Positions 17,977 to 26,733 of a DNA stretch of 64,000 bases are shown here, piece after piece; the stretch's first letter is position 1; each line of letters starts with the position of its first letter. Where the stretch lies: assembly GCA_021775095.1 (NCBI GenBank), contig JAJFII010000103.1, forward strand, positions 186,001-250,000. Reading direction: 5' to 3'. Source of the DNA: Rhodospirillales bacterium (GTDB taxonomy: Bacteria > Pseudomonadota > Alphaproteobacteria > Rhodospirillales > Casp-alpha2). Position numbers and translations under genes: made by a program. Below the pieces are notes generated by a model, which made no database searches, was not told the DNA's origin, and saw only the letters and a program-made list of their open reading frames with translations.

Positions 17977-18501
17977 ATGTCCGAAGAAAATCCAATCGCC
18001 GAAAAATCGTTATTTGATAAATTTTTAGATATTCTCAGTGATATCAGTACCGTTGTTACTGGTGTTGCCATGGTGGTCTTGACAGTGATCTTTGGATGGC
18101 TTGTCTATGGCCGTTATGTATTGAACGCCACGCCAACCTGGGTTGAACAGGTCTCGCTCCTGCTGGTGGTCCTCATTGGTTTTGTCGGCGCGTCTGTCGG
18201 CATCCACAAAAATACCCACTTAGGTGTTTCGTTTTTCAAGGACATCGCGCCACGCCCGGTTCGCCGCACCTTCGAGTTCATGTCGCATATCGCATTAGCC
18301 GTTTTTGGTTATGTAATGATGGTCAACAGCTATGATCTGGCGGTCTTCAAGTGGAGCACAGAAATCCCTTTGATCCACCTGCCGGAGGGTTTGCGGGCGG
18401 TTCCGATCATGTTGTGCGGCGGGTTTACGCTGCTTTATTCCATCGGTCACCTCATAAATTTCTTCAAGGGAATAGAAGAAATATCTGACATTACCGAGTA
18501 G
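17977..18501 (+). CDS. dctQ: TRAP transporter small permease DctQ
   Basis: 174 residues with four membrane segments (about 28-50, 60-78, 98-118, 140-160). WLVYGRYVLNATPTWVEQVS and FVGASVGIHKNTHLGV are the usual DctQ signatures. GGGAGG precedes the ATG at 17977. It forms the membrane complex with DctM and is separated from dctP only by the stem-loop region. Confidence 0.9.
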   Translation: MSEENPIAEKSLFDKFLDILSDISTVVTGVAMVVLTVIFGWLVYGRYVLNATPTWVEQVSLLLVVLIGFVGASVGIHKNTHLGVSFFKDIAPRPVRRTFEFMSHIALAVFGYVMMVNSYDLAVFKWSTEIPLIHLPEGLRAVPIMLCGGFTLLYSIGHLINFFKGIEEISDITE

Positions 18502-18519
18502 TACGAAGGTCTTAATTCT

Positions 18520-19803
18520 ATGGGTCTGTTGATTTTAATGGGAGTGTTTGCAACCGGTGTTGTCATTGGCATTCCCGTCGCCTTTGCGCTGGGAATTGCT
18601 GCGGTCTCGGCTTTTGCCTATGAAGGTTTGCCGCTGATCATTGCCTTTCAGCGGATTGTTTCCGGAATCAGTGTCTTCTCGCTAATGGCAATTCCATTTT
18701 TCATATTTGCCGGAGAACTGATGTTCCATGGCGGAATCGCAATTCGTCTGGTGCGGTTCGCATCGTCGGCGGTGGGTGCCCTGCGCGGTGGGTTGGGGAT
18801 CGTAAACGTTTTTTCATCGATGCTGTTTGGTGGGATTTCCGGATCGGCGGTGGCGGATATATCCGCCTTGGGATCAATCCTCATTCCCGTCATGAAAGAG
18901 AAAGGCTATGACGATGACTATGCGGTCAATGTGACTGTCACCTCATCCATTGCCGGCATCATGATCCCGCCGAGCCATAATATGATCCTGTTTGCCGTTG
19001 CCACGGGCGGTGGGGTCTCGATCTCCAAATTATTTCTGTCAGGCGTTGTCCCAGGCGTCGTCATGTGTTTGTGTTTGGCGGTCGCTGCCTACGTGATCGC
19101 TGTCAAAAGAGGTTATAAGGCAGAAGTGTTTCCGGGTTTTACCGCTCTCCTGATGCACTTCATCGCAGCGTTGCCCGGTTTATTTACGGCGGTGATCATT
19201 GTTGGCGGCGTTTTGAGCGGCATCTTCACGGTCACGGAATCCGGGGCTTTTGGAACCCTTTACGCCTTTGTCGTGACCATCGTTGTTTATCGGGCATTGA
19301 CCTGGGAAAGCTTTAAAACAGCCGTCGTCAGTTCGGTTCGGACAACATCCATGGTCATGATTCTGGTCGCTAGCGCGGCAGCATTTGCCTATATGCTGAC
19401 GTTCTTCCAGGTGCCGTCGCGGATGATCGAATTTATGAACGGTGTCTCTGACAATCCCATTGTAATTCTTTTGATGATCAATTGCATGTTGTTGATCCTC
19501 GGGATGATAATGGATATGGCGGCACTGATCCTGATTTGTACGCCTATCTTTTTACCCGTCGCCGTGGCCATCGGTGTCGACCCGTTACAGTTTGGTATGA
19601 TTTTGATGATGAACCTGGGTCTCGGTTTGTGCACGCCTCCCGTCGGCGCCTGCTTGTTTGTCGGCTGTGCGGTCGGCAAGGTGCCTATTGAAAAGGCCGT
19701 GAAAACCATTTGGCCGTTTTATGCGGCGATCTTAATCGCCCTGATGATGACAACCTTCATTCCAGCCATATCGCTCACCTTGCCAAACCTATTAACCGGT
19801 TAG
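18520..19803 (+). CDS. dctM: TRAP transporter large permease DctM
   Basis: 427 residues, about 12 membrane segments. Family motifs include IPFFIFAGELM, GGISGSAVADISALGSILIP and IMIPPSHNMILFAVATGGGVS. It is the ion-coupled transport subunit of the TRAP system. It starts 18 bases after dctQ, and the regulator gene follows 4 bases after its stop, so regulator and transporter share a transcript. Confidence 0.92.
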   Translation: MGLLILMGVFATGVVIGIPVAFALGIAAVSAFAYEGLPLIIAFQRIVSGISVFSLMAIPFFIFAGELMFHGGIAIRLVRFASSAVGALRGGLGIVNVFSSMLFGGISGSAVADISALGSILIPVMKEKGYDDDYAVNVTVTSSIAGIMIPPSHNMILFAVATGGGVSISKLFLSGVVPGVVMCLCLAVAAYVIAVKRGYKAEVFPGFTALLMHFIAALPGLFTAVIIVGGVLSGIFTVTESGAFGTLYAFVVTIVVYRALTWESFKTAVVSSVRTTSMVMILVASAAAFAYMLTFFQVPSRMIEFMNGVSDNPIVILLMINCMLLILGMIMDMAALILICTPIFLPVAVAIGVDPLQFGMILMMNLGLGLCTPPVGACLFVGCAVGKVPIEKAVKTIWPFYAAILIALMMTTFIPAISLTLPNLLTG

Positions 19804-19807
19804 CTCA

Positions 19808-20524
19808 GTGGTTGATCTGCACCTTAATATTCAAAAGGGTAAGCGGCTTGCTGATCAACTTTATGGTCAATTGCTTGAGAAGATCGTCGACGGGGAATTG
19901 AAAGAGGGCGATAAATTGCCTTCGGAAAATGAAATTTCCCGTGCCTTCGGTGTTTCCCGACCGGTTATCCGAGAAGCCCTGTTGCGGTTACAGGCTGATG
20001 GATTGGTCTTTTCACGGCAAGGCGTTGGCTCCTTTGTAAAGGCGCGTCCGCCGGAAGGTTTGATCCAGTTTGCCGAACCCTCTGATGTGGCTGGATTGCT
20101 TCGCTGTTTCGAGGCACGTCTTCCCTTCGAAGGCACCGCAGCCGGTCTTGCGGCAGTGCGGGCGACGGCAGAGGACGTCGAAAACATTAAAAAATCACTG
20201 CTCGCCCTGGAGGCGGAAATCGGTGGCGAAGGTTTGGCGGATAAAGCCGATTTTGATTTTCATATGGCCGTTGCCAAGGCAACGGGGAACGATTTTTTTG
20301 TGAGTATTCTGGGCTCCTTAAACTCGGCCATCAAGTCCGGTATGCAGGTTGCCCTGCAAATAACCAAAGGCGGAACAGCGGATCGTATTCGGAGAATTCG
20401 CGAAGAACACCGAGCGATTTATGAGGCCATCGCCACCGGCGACGCGGCGGCTGCCGATCTTGCCATGCGTTACCATATTCATCGGGCCCGGATCCGGGTT
20501 ACAGATCACATGAGAGATAAATGA
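19808..20524 (+). CDS. GntR family transcriptional regulator, FCD (FadR-type) subgroup
   Basis: 238 residues. The N-terminal winged helix (LPSENEISRAFGVSRPVIREALLRLQADGLV) is followed by an FCD ligand domain with the metal-site pattern D-x3-H (DFDFHMAVAKATGN). It starts at a GTG (19808) 4 bases after dctM and ends in an ATGA overlap with the SMP-30 gene. FCD regulators of uronate operons respond to uronates or their aldonate products. It probably binds the palindrome at 16779. Confidence 0.9.
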   Translation: MVDLHLNIQKGKRLADQLYGQLLEKIVDGELKEGDKLPSENEISRAFGVSRPVIREALLRLQADGLVFSRQGVGSFVKARPPEGLIQFAEPSDVAGLLRCFEARLPFEGTAAGLAAVRATAEDVENIKKSLLALEAEIGGEGLADKADFDFHMAVAKATGNDFFVSILGSLNSAIKSGMQVALQITKGGTADRIRRIREEHRAIYEAIATGDAAAADLAMRYHIHRARIRVTDHMRDK

Positions 20525-21423
20525 TAACAAGAGATGTCACCTGTGTGCGTGATTTTGGCGCCTACACCGGCGAGGGGGCCATCTGGTCGGCGACCGAGCA
20601 GGTTCTGTATTGGGTCGACATTCCGGCCGGATTGTTTTGTCGTTTTGATCCCGAGACCGGAACCAACAAAGTCTGGGATATGGGCTGTCCGATCGGATGT
20701 TTTGCGCTCAAACACGGCGGTGGTGCCGTCGTCGCACTGACCGGTGGGTTTTATGATTTTGATTTTTCCACGGAAAAGCTGTCACTCATCGCCAATACGG
20801 AAGCCGAAATTACGACAAACCGGTTTAATGACGGCACCGTCGATGCCCGAGGCCGACTGTTGGCCGGCACCATGCCCCTGGCCGGTCCCGATCATCAGGC
20901 CGGGCCAAAGGGGAAGCTCTATTGCCTGGATAAGGAACACCGGGTAACACTGATTAACGATGGGTATTTTGTCATCAACGGCTTAACCTTTTCGCCAGAC
21001 GGGACAACGGCTTACGTTTCGGACAGCGCACCTTGGGTGCAAACCATCTGGGCCTATGATTACGACCTAGACGACGGGGCCTGGTCAAACAAAAGGGTTT
21101 TTTTCGACTGCCGTGAGGTGCCGAGTCGCCCGGACGGTGGGGCCGTTGATGCCGACGGATGTTACTGGATGGCCGGGGTTTCCGGCTGGCAACTGGTGCG
21201 GATTACGCCGGCCGGCAAGGTCGATATGGAAATTGCCATGCCGGTCGAAAAACCAACCCGTATCGCCTTTGGCGGCACCGACTTTGGCACGCTCTACGTC
21301 ACCTCAATTGGGCAAAACAACATCACCCCGGGAAGCCACGACCAGCAACCAAATGCCGGTGGTTTGTTTGCCCTGCAGGTGCCTGGGGTCAAGGGCGTCC
21401 CGTTCCCCACCTACCGGGGATAA
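20521..21423 (+). CDS. SMP-30/gluconolactonase family lactonase
   Basis: 300 residues, six-bladed propeller of the SMP-30/regucalcin family. The metal-binding Glu is in GEGAIWSATEQVLYWVD, with the conserved Asn in RFNDGTVDARGRL and NGLTFSPDGTTAYVSDS and the Asp in SRPDGGAVDADGCYW. It overlaps the GntR gene by 4 bases. In this setting it would hydrolyse the aldarolactone made by the uronate dehydrogenase to the open aldarate. A second family member lies at 40165. Confidence 0.88.
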   Translation: MITRDVTCVRDFGAYTGEGAIWSATEQVLYWVDIPAGLFCRFDPETGTNKVWDMGCPIGCFALKHGGGAVVALTGGFYDFDFSTEKLSLIANTEAEITTNRFNDGTVDARGRLLAGTMPLAGPDHQAGPKGKLYCLDKEHRVTLINDGYFVINGLTFSPDGTTAYVSDSAPWVQTIWAYDYDLDDGAWSNKRVFFDCREVPSRPDGGAVDADGCYWMAGVSGWQLVRITPAGKVDMEIAMPVEKPTRIAFGGTDFGTLYVTSIGQNNITPGSHDQQPNAGGLFALQVPGVKGVPFPTYRG

Positions 21424-21469
21424 CCAGGACCGCCAAAGACCGTTTTTTGCGGGTCTGTCGCTTAGTCAA

Positions 21470-21517
21470 CGGGTTTCTTTACCATCGGGTTTCTTAACCG
21501 TCGGGTTTCTTTACCAA
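21470..21517. repeat. Three tandem 16-bp repeats at the 3' end of the uronate dehydrogenase gene
   Basis: Three consecutive copies of CGGGTTTCTTTACCAT-like sequence occupy 21470-21485, 21486-21501 and 21502-21517. The middle copy has TTAACC instead of TTTACC, and that single change supplies the TAA stop (21494-21496) of the leftward gene. The period of 16 is not a multiple of 3. Confidence 0.85.
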
Positions 21518-22315
21518 CAGGCTGTTTAAATCACCGGTAAACTCTTTGGCGGAAAACATCCCCCCCTGCAAACTTTCACCGACCGGGTCATAAAACGTCA
21601 TGTGAGCAAATTCGGCACGATAATCCTCGGCCGTATCCTGCGGTTTATATCCCAATCGTTCGGCATTTGAATTGTCCCACCAGGAGGTGGGATTGTCGGA
21701 AACCCCATAAACAATCTCAAACTGATAGTCGGCAGTCAGACCGATTTCCAGAAGCTGGCAAAAATCCCGAAAGGATAACCAGGTGCTGAGCGAGCGGGCG
21801 TCAAAGGGTTTTGGGAAACAGGATCCAATTCTCAGGTTCATGCAACGGATACCATGTTTATAGGCATACAGGCGCCCCAGGTCCTCACCGAACGCCTTCG
21901 ATAATCCATAGCGGGTATCGGGCCGCGCTTCACAGGTATGGTCAATGGTCCGGGCCCGGTCATGCATACCGATGGCGTGGTTGGAGCTGGCAAACAGAAT
22001 ACGATCCGTACCCGCCTTAAGCGCCCCTTCATAAACATTAATGGCGCCGATCAGGTTGGAATTGATCACCGTATCCCAATCGGCTTCGTCGGGCTGGCCG
22101 CCCAGGTGAATGACCGCATCAACGCCGTCGAGCATTTGGCTGACCGTATCGCGTTCCGTCAAGTCACATTGTACGATTTCTTCGCCAGGTCCGGCCGCCC
22201 CCATATCCGCCCGATCCGACAGGCGAATGTGTGGGTATTTCCCACCAAAGTGTTGTCGTGCAACCTGGCCGAGGTTTCCTCCGGCACCGGTAATCAGCAG
22301 TCGATTGATTGTCAT
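21494..22315 (-). CDS. udh: NAD-dependent uronate dehydrogenase
   Basis: About 273 residues of the extended SDR family. It reads RLLITGAGGNLGQVARQ for NAD binding, then CDLTERD, FASSNHAIGMHD, YGLSKAFGEDLGRLYAYK (Tyr-x3-Lys), NLRIGSCFP, LSTWLSFRDF and SWWDNSNAERLGYKP. This run of motifs matches characterised uronate dehydrogenases. It oxidises D-glucuronate or D-galacturonate to the aldarolactone with NAD+. I prefer the ATG at 22315 because GGAG lies 6 bases upstream; ATGs at 22318 and 22327 are alternatives. It is the last gene of the leftward GntR-dehydratase-udh operon. Confidence 0.92.
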   Translation of the reverse strand: MTINRLLITGAGGNLGQVARQHFGGKYPHIRLSDRADMGAAGPGEEIVQCDLTERDTVSQMLDGVDAVIHLGGQPDEADWDTVINSNLIGAINVYEGALKAGTDRILFASSNHAIGMHDRARTIDHTCEARPDTRYGLSKAFGEDLGRLYAYKHGIRCMNLRIGSCFPKPFDARSLSTWLSFRDFCQLLEIGLTADYQFEIVYGVSDNPTSWWDNSNAERLGYKPQDTAEDYRAEFAHMTFYDPVGESLQGGMFSAKEFTGDLNSLLVKKPDG

Positions 22316-22360
22316 CATCTTCTCCATAGTTTCAAAAAAAACGAATTTTGTGGCGCGCCG

Positions 22361-23590
22361 TTATAGGTCGGCAAGGGTCGTCGTTCTAAAGATCGTGTCT
22401 TCGGCTTCAAGCAGGGCGGGATGAAGTTCAGTTCCCAAACCAGGATCGGTCATGGGAAACGCCTGGCCTTGTTTTATGGTCGGCAGATGGGTGACCAGTT
22501 CCCGATAAAACCCTAAATAAAAGGCGCGCACACTTTCCAGGATCAGGGCCGACGGAAAGGCCAGACTCATATGCAGGTTGGCGACCCAGGTTACCGGTCC
22601 CGTGCAATCGTGCGGACACATCATACGGTTATGGGCGTGTGCCAATCCGGCAATCCGCAGGGCTTCGGAAATGCCACCGACCCAGGCGATGTCATAATGC
22701 ATGTAATCAATGGCATTTGCGGCCAGCGCATCACGATACCAGATGGCCGTTCCCAGGGCTTCGCTGCCGGCAACAGGGGCAACTGCGCGGGCCCGATATT
22801 CGGCCAAATCCTGGATCTGAGCCATATTGAGCGGATCCTCATGCCAAAAGACTTCAAATTCATCCACATGGCGAGCGATTTTTAAGGCCGGTGCCATCTG
22901 CCAGAGCGCATGATATTCGAGCATAATATCCATTTTATCGCCAATAGCCGATCGGATCGATTGCAACCGACCGAGGGCTTCTTTCATGCGTTCAGCCGAT
23001 ATGCGCTGGCCCTTTGTCTCATAGGCGGCTTCGTCGAAAGGCCAAACTTTCATCGCCGTGATGCCATCGTCGAGCAGGCTCTGGGCCAATTCACCGGGGC
23101 GGTTGATTTGAGCTTCCAGATCATCGGGGACAATGGGGTCGGCCCGACTTTCTCCGCCGGCGGATACCAAACGCGCGAGGCTGTTTGAATTCCAGTTATA
23201 ACCCTGCCCGGCGCAGGTGTTGTAAACCGCAATAGAGTCCCGGCATTGGCCGCCCAGCAGATCGACCAGCTTCAGTCCTGCGGCTTTAGCCTTCAGGTCC
23301 CACAAGGCAATGTCTACCGCCGAGTTGCCGCGAATTTCAACCGACCGCGTTGGATATCCAATATATCGATTTGACGTCCAGTTCATCATTGTGTCGGCGT
23401 GCTCATTAATCCGCAGCGGATCGCGGCCAAGCAAATAGGGGGCGCAGGTTTCATGAATGTAGGAAACGATGGCTTCGGGATTACGGAAAGTTTCGCCTAA
23501 ACCGACGGGACCATCATCGGTGTGAAGGCGGACCCACAAGAGGTTTGAATAACGCGGGGTTTGGACCGTTTCAACGGCTGTGACCTTCAC
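22361..23590 (-). CDS. Enolase-superfamily (MR/MLE) sugar-acid dehydratase or lactone cycloisomerase
   Basis: 409 residues. The N-terminal capping domain is followed by the barrel with GITAMKVWPFD, the metal ligands in DIMLEYHALW, WHEDPL and GSEALG, and the His-containing CPHDCTGP. The general pattern is the mandelate racemase group of the enolase superfamily, which includes galactarate and glucarate dehydratases and galactarolactone cycloisomerase. Next to uronate dehydrogenase and SMP-30 it most likely acts on the aldarate or its lactone. A GTG start at 23590 follows AAGGA. It lies 6 bases after the GntR gene. Confidence 0.85.
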   Translation of the reverse strand: MKVTAVETVQTPRYSNLLWVRLHTDDGPVGLGETFRNPEAIVSYIHETCAPYLLGRDPLRINEHADTMMNWTSNRYIGYPTRSVEIRGNSAVDIALWDLKAKAAGLKLVDLLGGQCRDSIAVYNTCAGQGYNWNSNSLARLVSAGGESRADPIVPDDLEAQINRPGELAQSLLDDGITAMKVWPFDEAAYETKGQRISAERMKEALGRLQSIRSAIGDKMDIMLEYHALWQMAPALKIARHVDEFEVFWHEDPLNMAQIQDLAEYRARAVAPVAGSEALGTAIWYRDALAANAIDYMHYDIAWVGGISEALRIAGLAHAHNRMMCPHDCTGPVTWVANLHMSLAFPSALILESVRAFYLGFYRELVTHLPTIKQGQAFPMTDPGLGTELHPALLEAEDTIFRTTTLADL

Positions 23591-23596
23591 TGTCAG

Positions 23597-24310
23597 TTAT
23601 CCTTCGAAAACCCGTAAGCGGGCATTGGTGATATGCAATTCCATGTTGGAACGGGCTTGACCTGGATCCTGGTCCCGGATGGCTTCGAAAATCCGTTCGT
23701 GTTCGGATTGTACCCGTTCCATTCGTTCCATTGTTTGACTGCGCGAAAGATTGCGTGTCAGGTTCATGCCAAATTGAATATGGGTCAGCATCGACGTCCG
23801 CGTCGAGACAAAAAATTGATTTTCTGTCGCTTCAGCAATTGCCGCATGAAACTGCTCATCGGCTTCGACACCCAGTTCGCCGGTTTTGATGGAGTGATCC
23901 AAAGCTTTTAGAGCGGATTCGATTTTAGCGAGGTGGACGTCGGATCTGCGTTCTGCGGCCAGGGCCGCCGCCGCCCCTTCGATGGCAGTTCGAAACTCAA
24001 AACATCGCTGAATATCGGCAATCGATCCAACAGGTGCAAATTCAAGCATTTGCGGCGCCGGGCGGCGCGTTACATAACTGCCCGAACCCTGGCGTGAAGA
24101 GATGACCTCGTCCTGGCGCAGACGTGCCAGGGCCTGGCGCAGAACCGGCCTGGAGACTTGTAACTGTTTTGAAAGTTCTACTTCGGTCGGCAGTTTGGAA
24201 TTTTCAAGATATTCGCCGTCGACAATCTTCGCCAAAATGCGCTCGTACACCTGGTCACTCAGCTTCCAGTCTTTTGAAACGGCTGATGCACTTGATTTTG
24301 TATCATTCAT
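23597..24310 (-). CDS. GntR family transcriptional regulator, FCD subgroup (second uronate regulator)
   Basis: 237 residues from the ATG at 24310; an in-frame start at 24376 would add a basic leader without family support. The winged helix reads LPTEVELSKQLQVSRPVLRQALARLRQDEVI and the FCD domain has DEQFHAAIAEATEN and SEHERIFEAI. It is related to the regulator at 19808 and heads the operon with the dehydratase and udh. Two FCD regulators for one module suggest separate control of uptake and oxidation. Confidence 0.88.
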   Translation of the reverse strand: MNDTKSSASAVSKDWKLSDQVYERILAKIVDGEYLENSKLPTEVELSKQLQVSRPVLRQALARLRQDEVISSRQGSGSYVTRRPAPQMLEFAPVGSIADIQRCFEFRTAIEGAAAALAAERRSDVHLAKIESALKALDHSIKTGELGVEADEQFHAAIAEATENQFFVSTRTSMLTHIQFGMNLTRNLSRSQTMERMERVQSEHERIFEAIRDQDPGQARSNMELHITNARLRVFEG

Positions 24311-24428
24311 AAGATCGCTAAATTGTGCCTTACGCCTGTAGGGATGAGACCGGAAAACGGGATATCTGTAGTTCAAGCCTAAAAAATTTGTATTTATTAG
24401 TCAATATTTGTTTTAATCGAAGGTGAAT

Positions 24429-25238
24429 TTAAACCTCATGGGTTTCAAAATCGGCTGGCAAACAAACCTCAAGGGCTTCAAAATCGCCTGAGCAGGCCAA
24501 AAAAGTATGTTTTATTTGCGACGGTTGATAGAAACAGGTGCCCGTGTCAACGCGAACGGGCGCTTGTCCCTCGAACTGGACATCGGCCCAGCCGCTCAGG
24601 ACATAAACAAACTGATCATCAAGCACATGGTAGTGCTGTCCGCTGGCGTCCGATACAGGCCCTTCGGCCCGAATGACCTGGGCGAGAATGGCACCGTCGG
24701 TAATTTCTGAAATGCCGAGATCCCGGTAGCTGAAGTAACTCCTTAGTCCCTGTTTCACATACCGGCCCTGCGCCGCCGACTGGACGAATAACGGTTGTGG
24801 CAATTTGCTGTTTTCATCATAGGTCGCCGGGTCGTCTTCAACAGTTCCAAAATCGGCCGGTGTGCAAATTTCCATTGTTGTGAAGTCACCAGAGCACGAC
24901 ACAAAGGTGTGTTTTATGTTCGGCGGCATATAAAAACAGGTTCCTTCAGCCAAATTGATTTTGCCTGACCCTTCAAATTTCATAACCGCCGTTCCACTGA
25001 GAACGTAATTTATCTGATGGGTAAGGACATGGTGATGCAATTCGCCCTCTTCTGTCAGTTCATAATTAGCTCGATTAAGCTGGGCAACTATTCGACCGCT
25101 AGACGCATCTTCGATGCCCAAATCACGGTAACTGAAGTAATCACGCAAACCTCGATTTACATACAAATTGTCATTACCGGGTTGGACCCTTGCACCGGGT
25201 TGAACCCTTGCACTGGATTGGTCGCGCAGAGCCGTCAT
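24429..25238 (-). CDS. Duplicated cupin protein (bicupin)
   Basis: About 269 residues from the ATG at 25238, which has GAGGTGG upstream; the longer frame lacks a ribosome site. Two homologous halves each start LRDYFSYRDLGI or LRSYFSYRDLGI, carry a metal-site motif (HHHVLTHQINYVLSGTA; HYHVLDDQFVYVLSGWA), and end with FY-P-IKHTF, CSGDF and PADF. This is an internal gene duplication. Near the N-terminus an 18-bp tandem repeat encodes ARVQPG twice. The function is unknown. Its position beside the uronate genes suggests a role in sugar-acid isomerisation or ring opening, as for the single-cupin KdgF, but that is a guess. Confidence 0.78.
   Translation of the reverse strand: MTALRDQSSARVQPGARVQPGNDNLYVNRGLRDYFSYRDLGIEDASSGRIVAQLNRANYELTEEGELHHHVLTHQINYVLSGTAVMKFEGSGKINLAEGTCFYMPPNIKHTFVSCSGDFTTMEICTPADFGTVEDDPATYDENSKLPQPLFVQSAAQGRYVKQGLRSYFSYRDLGISEITDGAILAQVIRAEGPVSDASGQHYHVLDDQFVYVLSGWADVQFEGQAPVRVDTGTCFYQPSQIKHTFLACSGDFEALEVCLPADFETHEV
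25179..25214. repeat. Two tandem 18-bp repeats inside the cupin gene
   Basis: GGGTTGGACCCTTGCACC (25179-25196) and GGGTTGAACCCTTGCACT (25197-25214) are 16/18 identical and encode a doubled ARVQPG near the cupin N-terminus. The repeat is in frame. Confidence 0.8.
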
Positions 25239-25586
25239 TACTACCACCTCAAAAAATCTGACAAAAACAACCATCGTGTCTCGATGAATGTCAGCATGAT
25301 AGTTCCGATATGCCTTATTTTCAATGACCGACCAAACCGGCGGAGCGCCTGACACGGGTTGCGCAAGACCGGGTTATCACGCGACAGCCCGGCCCCGTCG
25401 AGGATCGAAACCAATACCCATATACAGATGTTTTTTGCTGTCGCCCATCGCCGTTGCGCACAGGCTTTTCATTCCATTGAATTCCATGATAGGAAAGGCG
25501 TTCCATCGCAATCTGTCGCAAGGTGAAGTCTCCAAACGGCGGCACCCTGCGCACACCTCGAACCCGCGAAATTCAGGAGATATTCC
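25239..25586. other. Gene-free divergent region
   Basis: Between the leftward cupin gene and the rightward Dabb gene I see no supported gene. The overlapping open frames on both strands here lack family features. It must hold both promoters, but none is clear enough to place. Confidence 0.45.
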
Positions 25587-25895
25587 ATGATCCGCCACTA
25601 TGTTTTTGTGAAGTTTCGTAATGACGTCAGCGACGGAGACAAACAGGCGGCGTTCCGCGCGTTGGCCAACTTAACCCAGACCATACCTGAAATACGGGCT
25701 GCGTCATTCGGGACAAATCTCAGTCCAGAGGGCCTGACACAGGGGTATGAGGACGGATTTGCTATGGATTTTGATGACCTGGCGGCACGGGATGCCTATC
25801 TGATCCACCCGGATCATCGCAAGGCCGGCGCAGAAATGGTTGCCCTGGTTGAGGGTGGTCGCGACGGCGTGTTTGTTTTTGATATGGAAATTTAA
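25587..25895 (+). CDS. Dabb (stress-responsive A/B barrel) domain protein
   Basis: 102 residues that make a single Dabb domain: start MIRHYVFVKFRNDVS, middle LSPEGLTQGYEDGFAMDF, end AYLIHPDHRKAGAEMV. CAGGAG lies just ahead of the ATG. Small Dabb proteins dimerise and some are cyclases or decarboxylases; most are uncharacterised. Its last 4 bases overlap the end of the convergent HATPase gene. Confidence 0.85.
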   Translation: MIRHYVFVKFRNDVSDGDKQAAFRALANLTQTIPEIRAASFGTNLSPEGLTQGYEDGFAMDFDDLAARDAYLIHPDHRKAGAEMVALVEGGRDGVFVFDMEI

Positions 25896-26362
25896 GCATC
25901 GGGCCGGGAAAAAGTTGCAACCACTTTATTTCCCCTGCCGACGTAGTTCAGAGATTTGCATTGGCTGAGCGCCAGTGAAATGCCGCGACCATGCAGACCT
26001 TTGTTTTTTGAAAGATCCTGATCCAGAAAGTCGGCCCAGATAAATCCCGGGCCTTCATCACTGATAGAGACAAACGTTTCGTTGGTAAATTCTTCGACTT
26101 CAAGCAGCGCGCGGCGTGCGCCGTACAGGGGATCTTTCAATCTATTGTCAACTTCATCCATTACGGTGTTGGTTTTTAACAGGGCGGTTTTTTCTTGGTA
26201 GCTGATTTCCAGATTTCCATGCTCCATGGCGTTGACCATTAATTCCGAGATGGCCATTTCAGCCTTTTCTAAATAAGGAAATTTTTGCAAAAGGATTTCC
26301 ATGACTGCAACAATATCTGCAGGGCTTCGAAACTCGTAGTCCGTAGAAATTGATGTCACCAT
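25892..26362 (-). CDS. Anti-sigma-factor-type ATP-binding protein (RsbW-like HATPase)
   Basis: About 156 residues of the HATPase_c_2 type. The N-box is in SELMVNAMEHGNLE, the G1 box in ISDEGPGF and the G2 box in GLHGRGISLAL. Family members are serine kinases that bind and phosphorylate an STAS antagonist and release or hold a sigma factor or other target. The ATG at 26362 was chosen. A TTG at 26425 would start almost directly after the STAS stop and cannot be excluded. With the STAS gene upstream and the SpoIIE-type phosphatase at 27412 it forms a complete partner-switching set. Confidence 0.85.
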   Translation of the reverse strand: MVTSISTDYEFRSPADIVAVMEILLQKFPYLEKAEMAISELMVNAMEHGNLEISYQEKTALLKTNTVMDEVDNRLKDPLYGARRALLEVEEFTNETFVSISDEGPGFIWADFLDQDLSKNKGLHGRGISLALSQCKSLNYVGRGNKVVATFSRPDA

Positions 26363-26427
26363 TGGATTTTCTGCTCGAGGGGGCTGCCGAGTACTGATTT
26401 TAGGAAATTCACCAGCTGCATGCAATT

Positions 26428-26733
26428 TTATTCAACGGTGAATAATTTTTCAAAATGCGAAATGTTAAACATGTGACGAACCTGGCCACTTTCGGGTAGA
26501 TGGAGCGATGCGGATATATCTGCCTGTTCGGCGTTATCTTTAATTCGCAATAACAAGCCAAGTCCAGCGGAATCGATGTAGGGTATTGGGCGCAAATCAA
26601 TGCGCCATTTCAGGGCTGCGGCAGCTATCAATTCATCGATCATTTGCTGAAATTTCTTTTGGTCCCGAAATGTTAGTTTGCCAAGTATTGACACTTCCAA
26701 AATGTCTTCAGACTTAATGTAGGTATATTCCAA
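26428..26733 (-). CDS. STAS domain anti-sigma factor antagonist (RsbV/SpoIIAA-like)
   Basis: 101 residues if read from the TTG at 26733, which has AAGAGGAG 7 bases upstream and gives the normal STAS length. The open frame continues upstream to 26829, but that part shows no domain. The STAS core has SILGKLTFRDQKKF and the phosphorylatable Ser in YIDSAGLGLLL (Ser55). It would bind the HATPase when unphosphorylated. It is co-directional with the HATPase gene. Confidence 0.85.
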   Translation of the reverse strand: MEYTYIKSEDILEVSILGKLTFRDQKKFQQMIDELIAAAALKWRIDLRPIPYIDSAGLGLLLRIKDNAEQADISASLHLPESGQVRHMFNISHFEKLFTVE

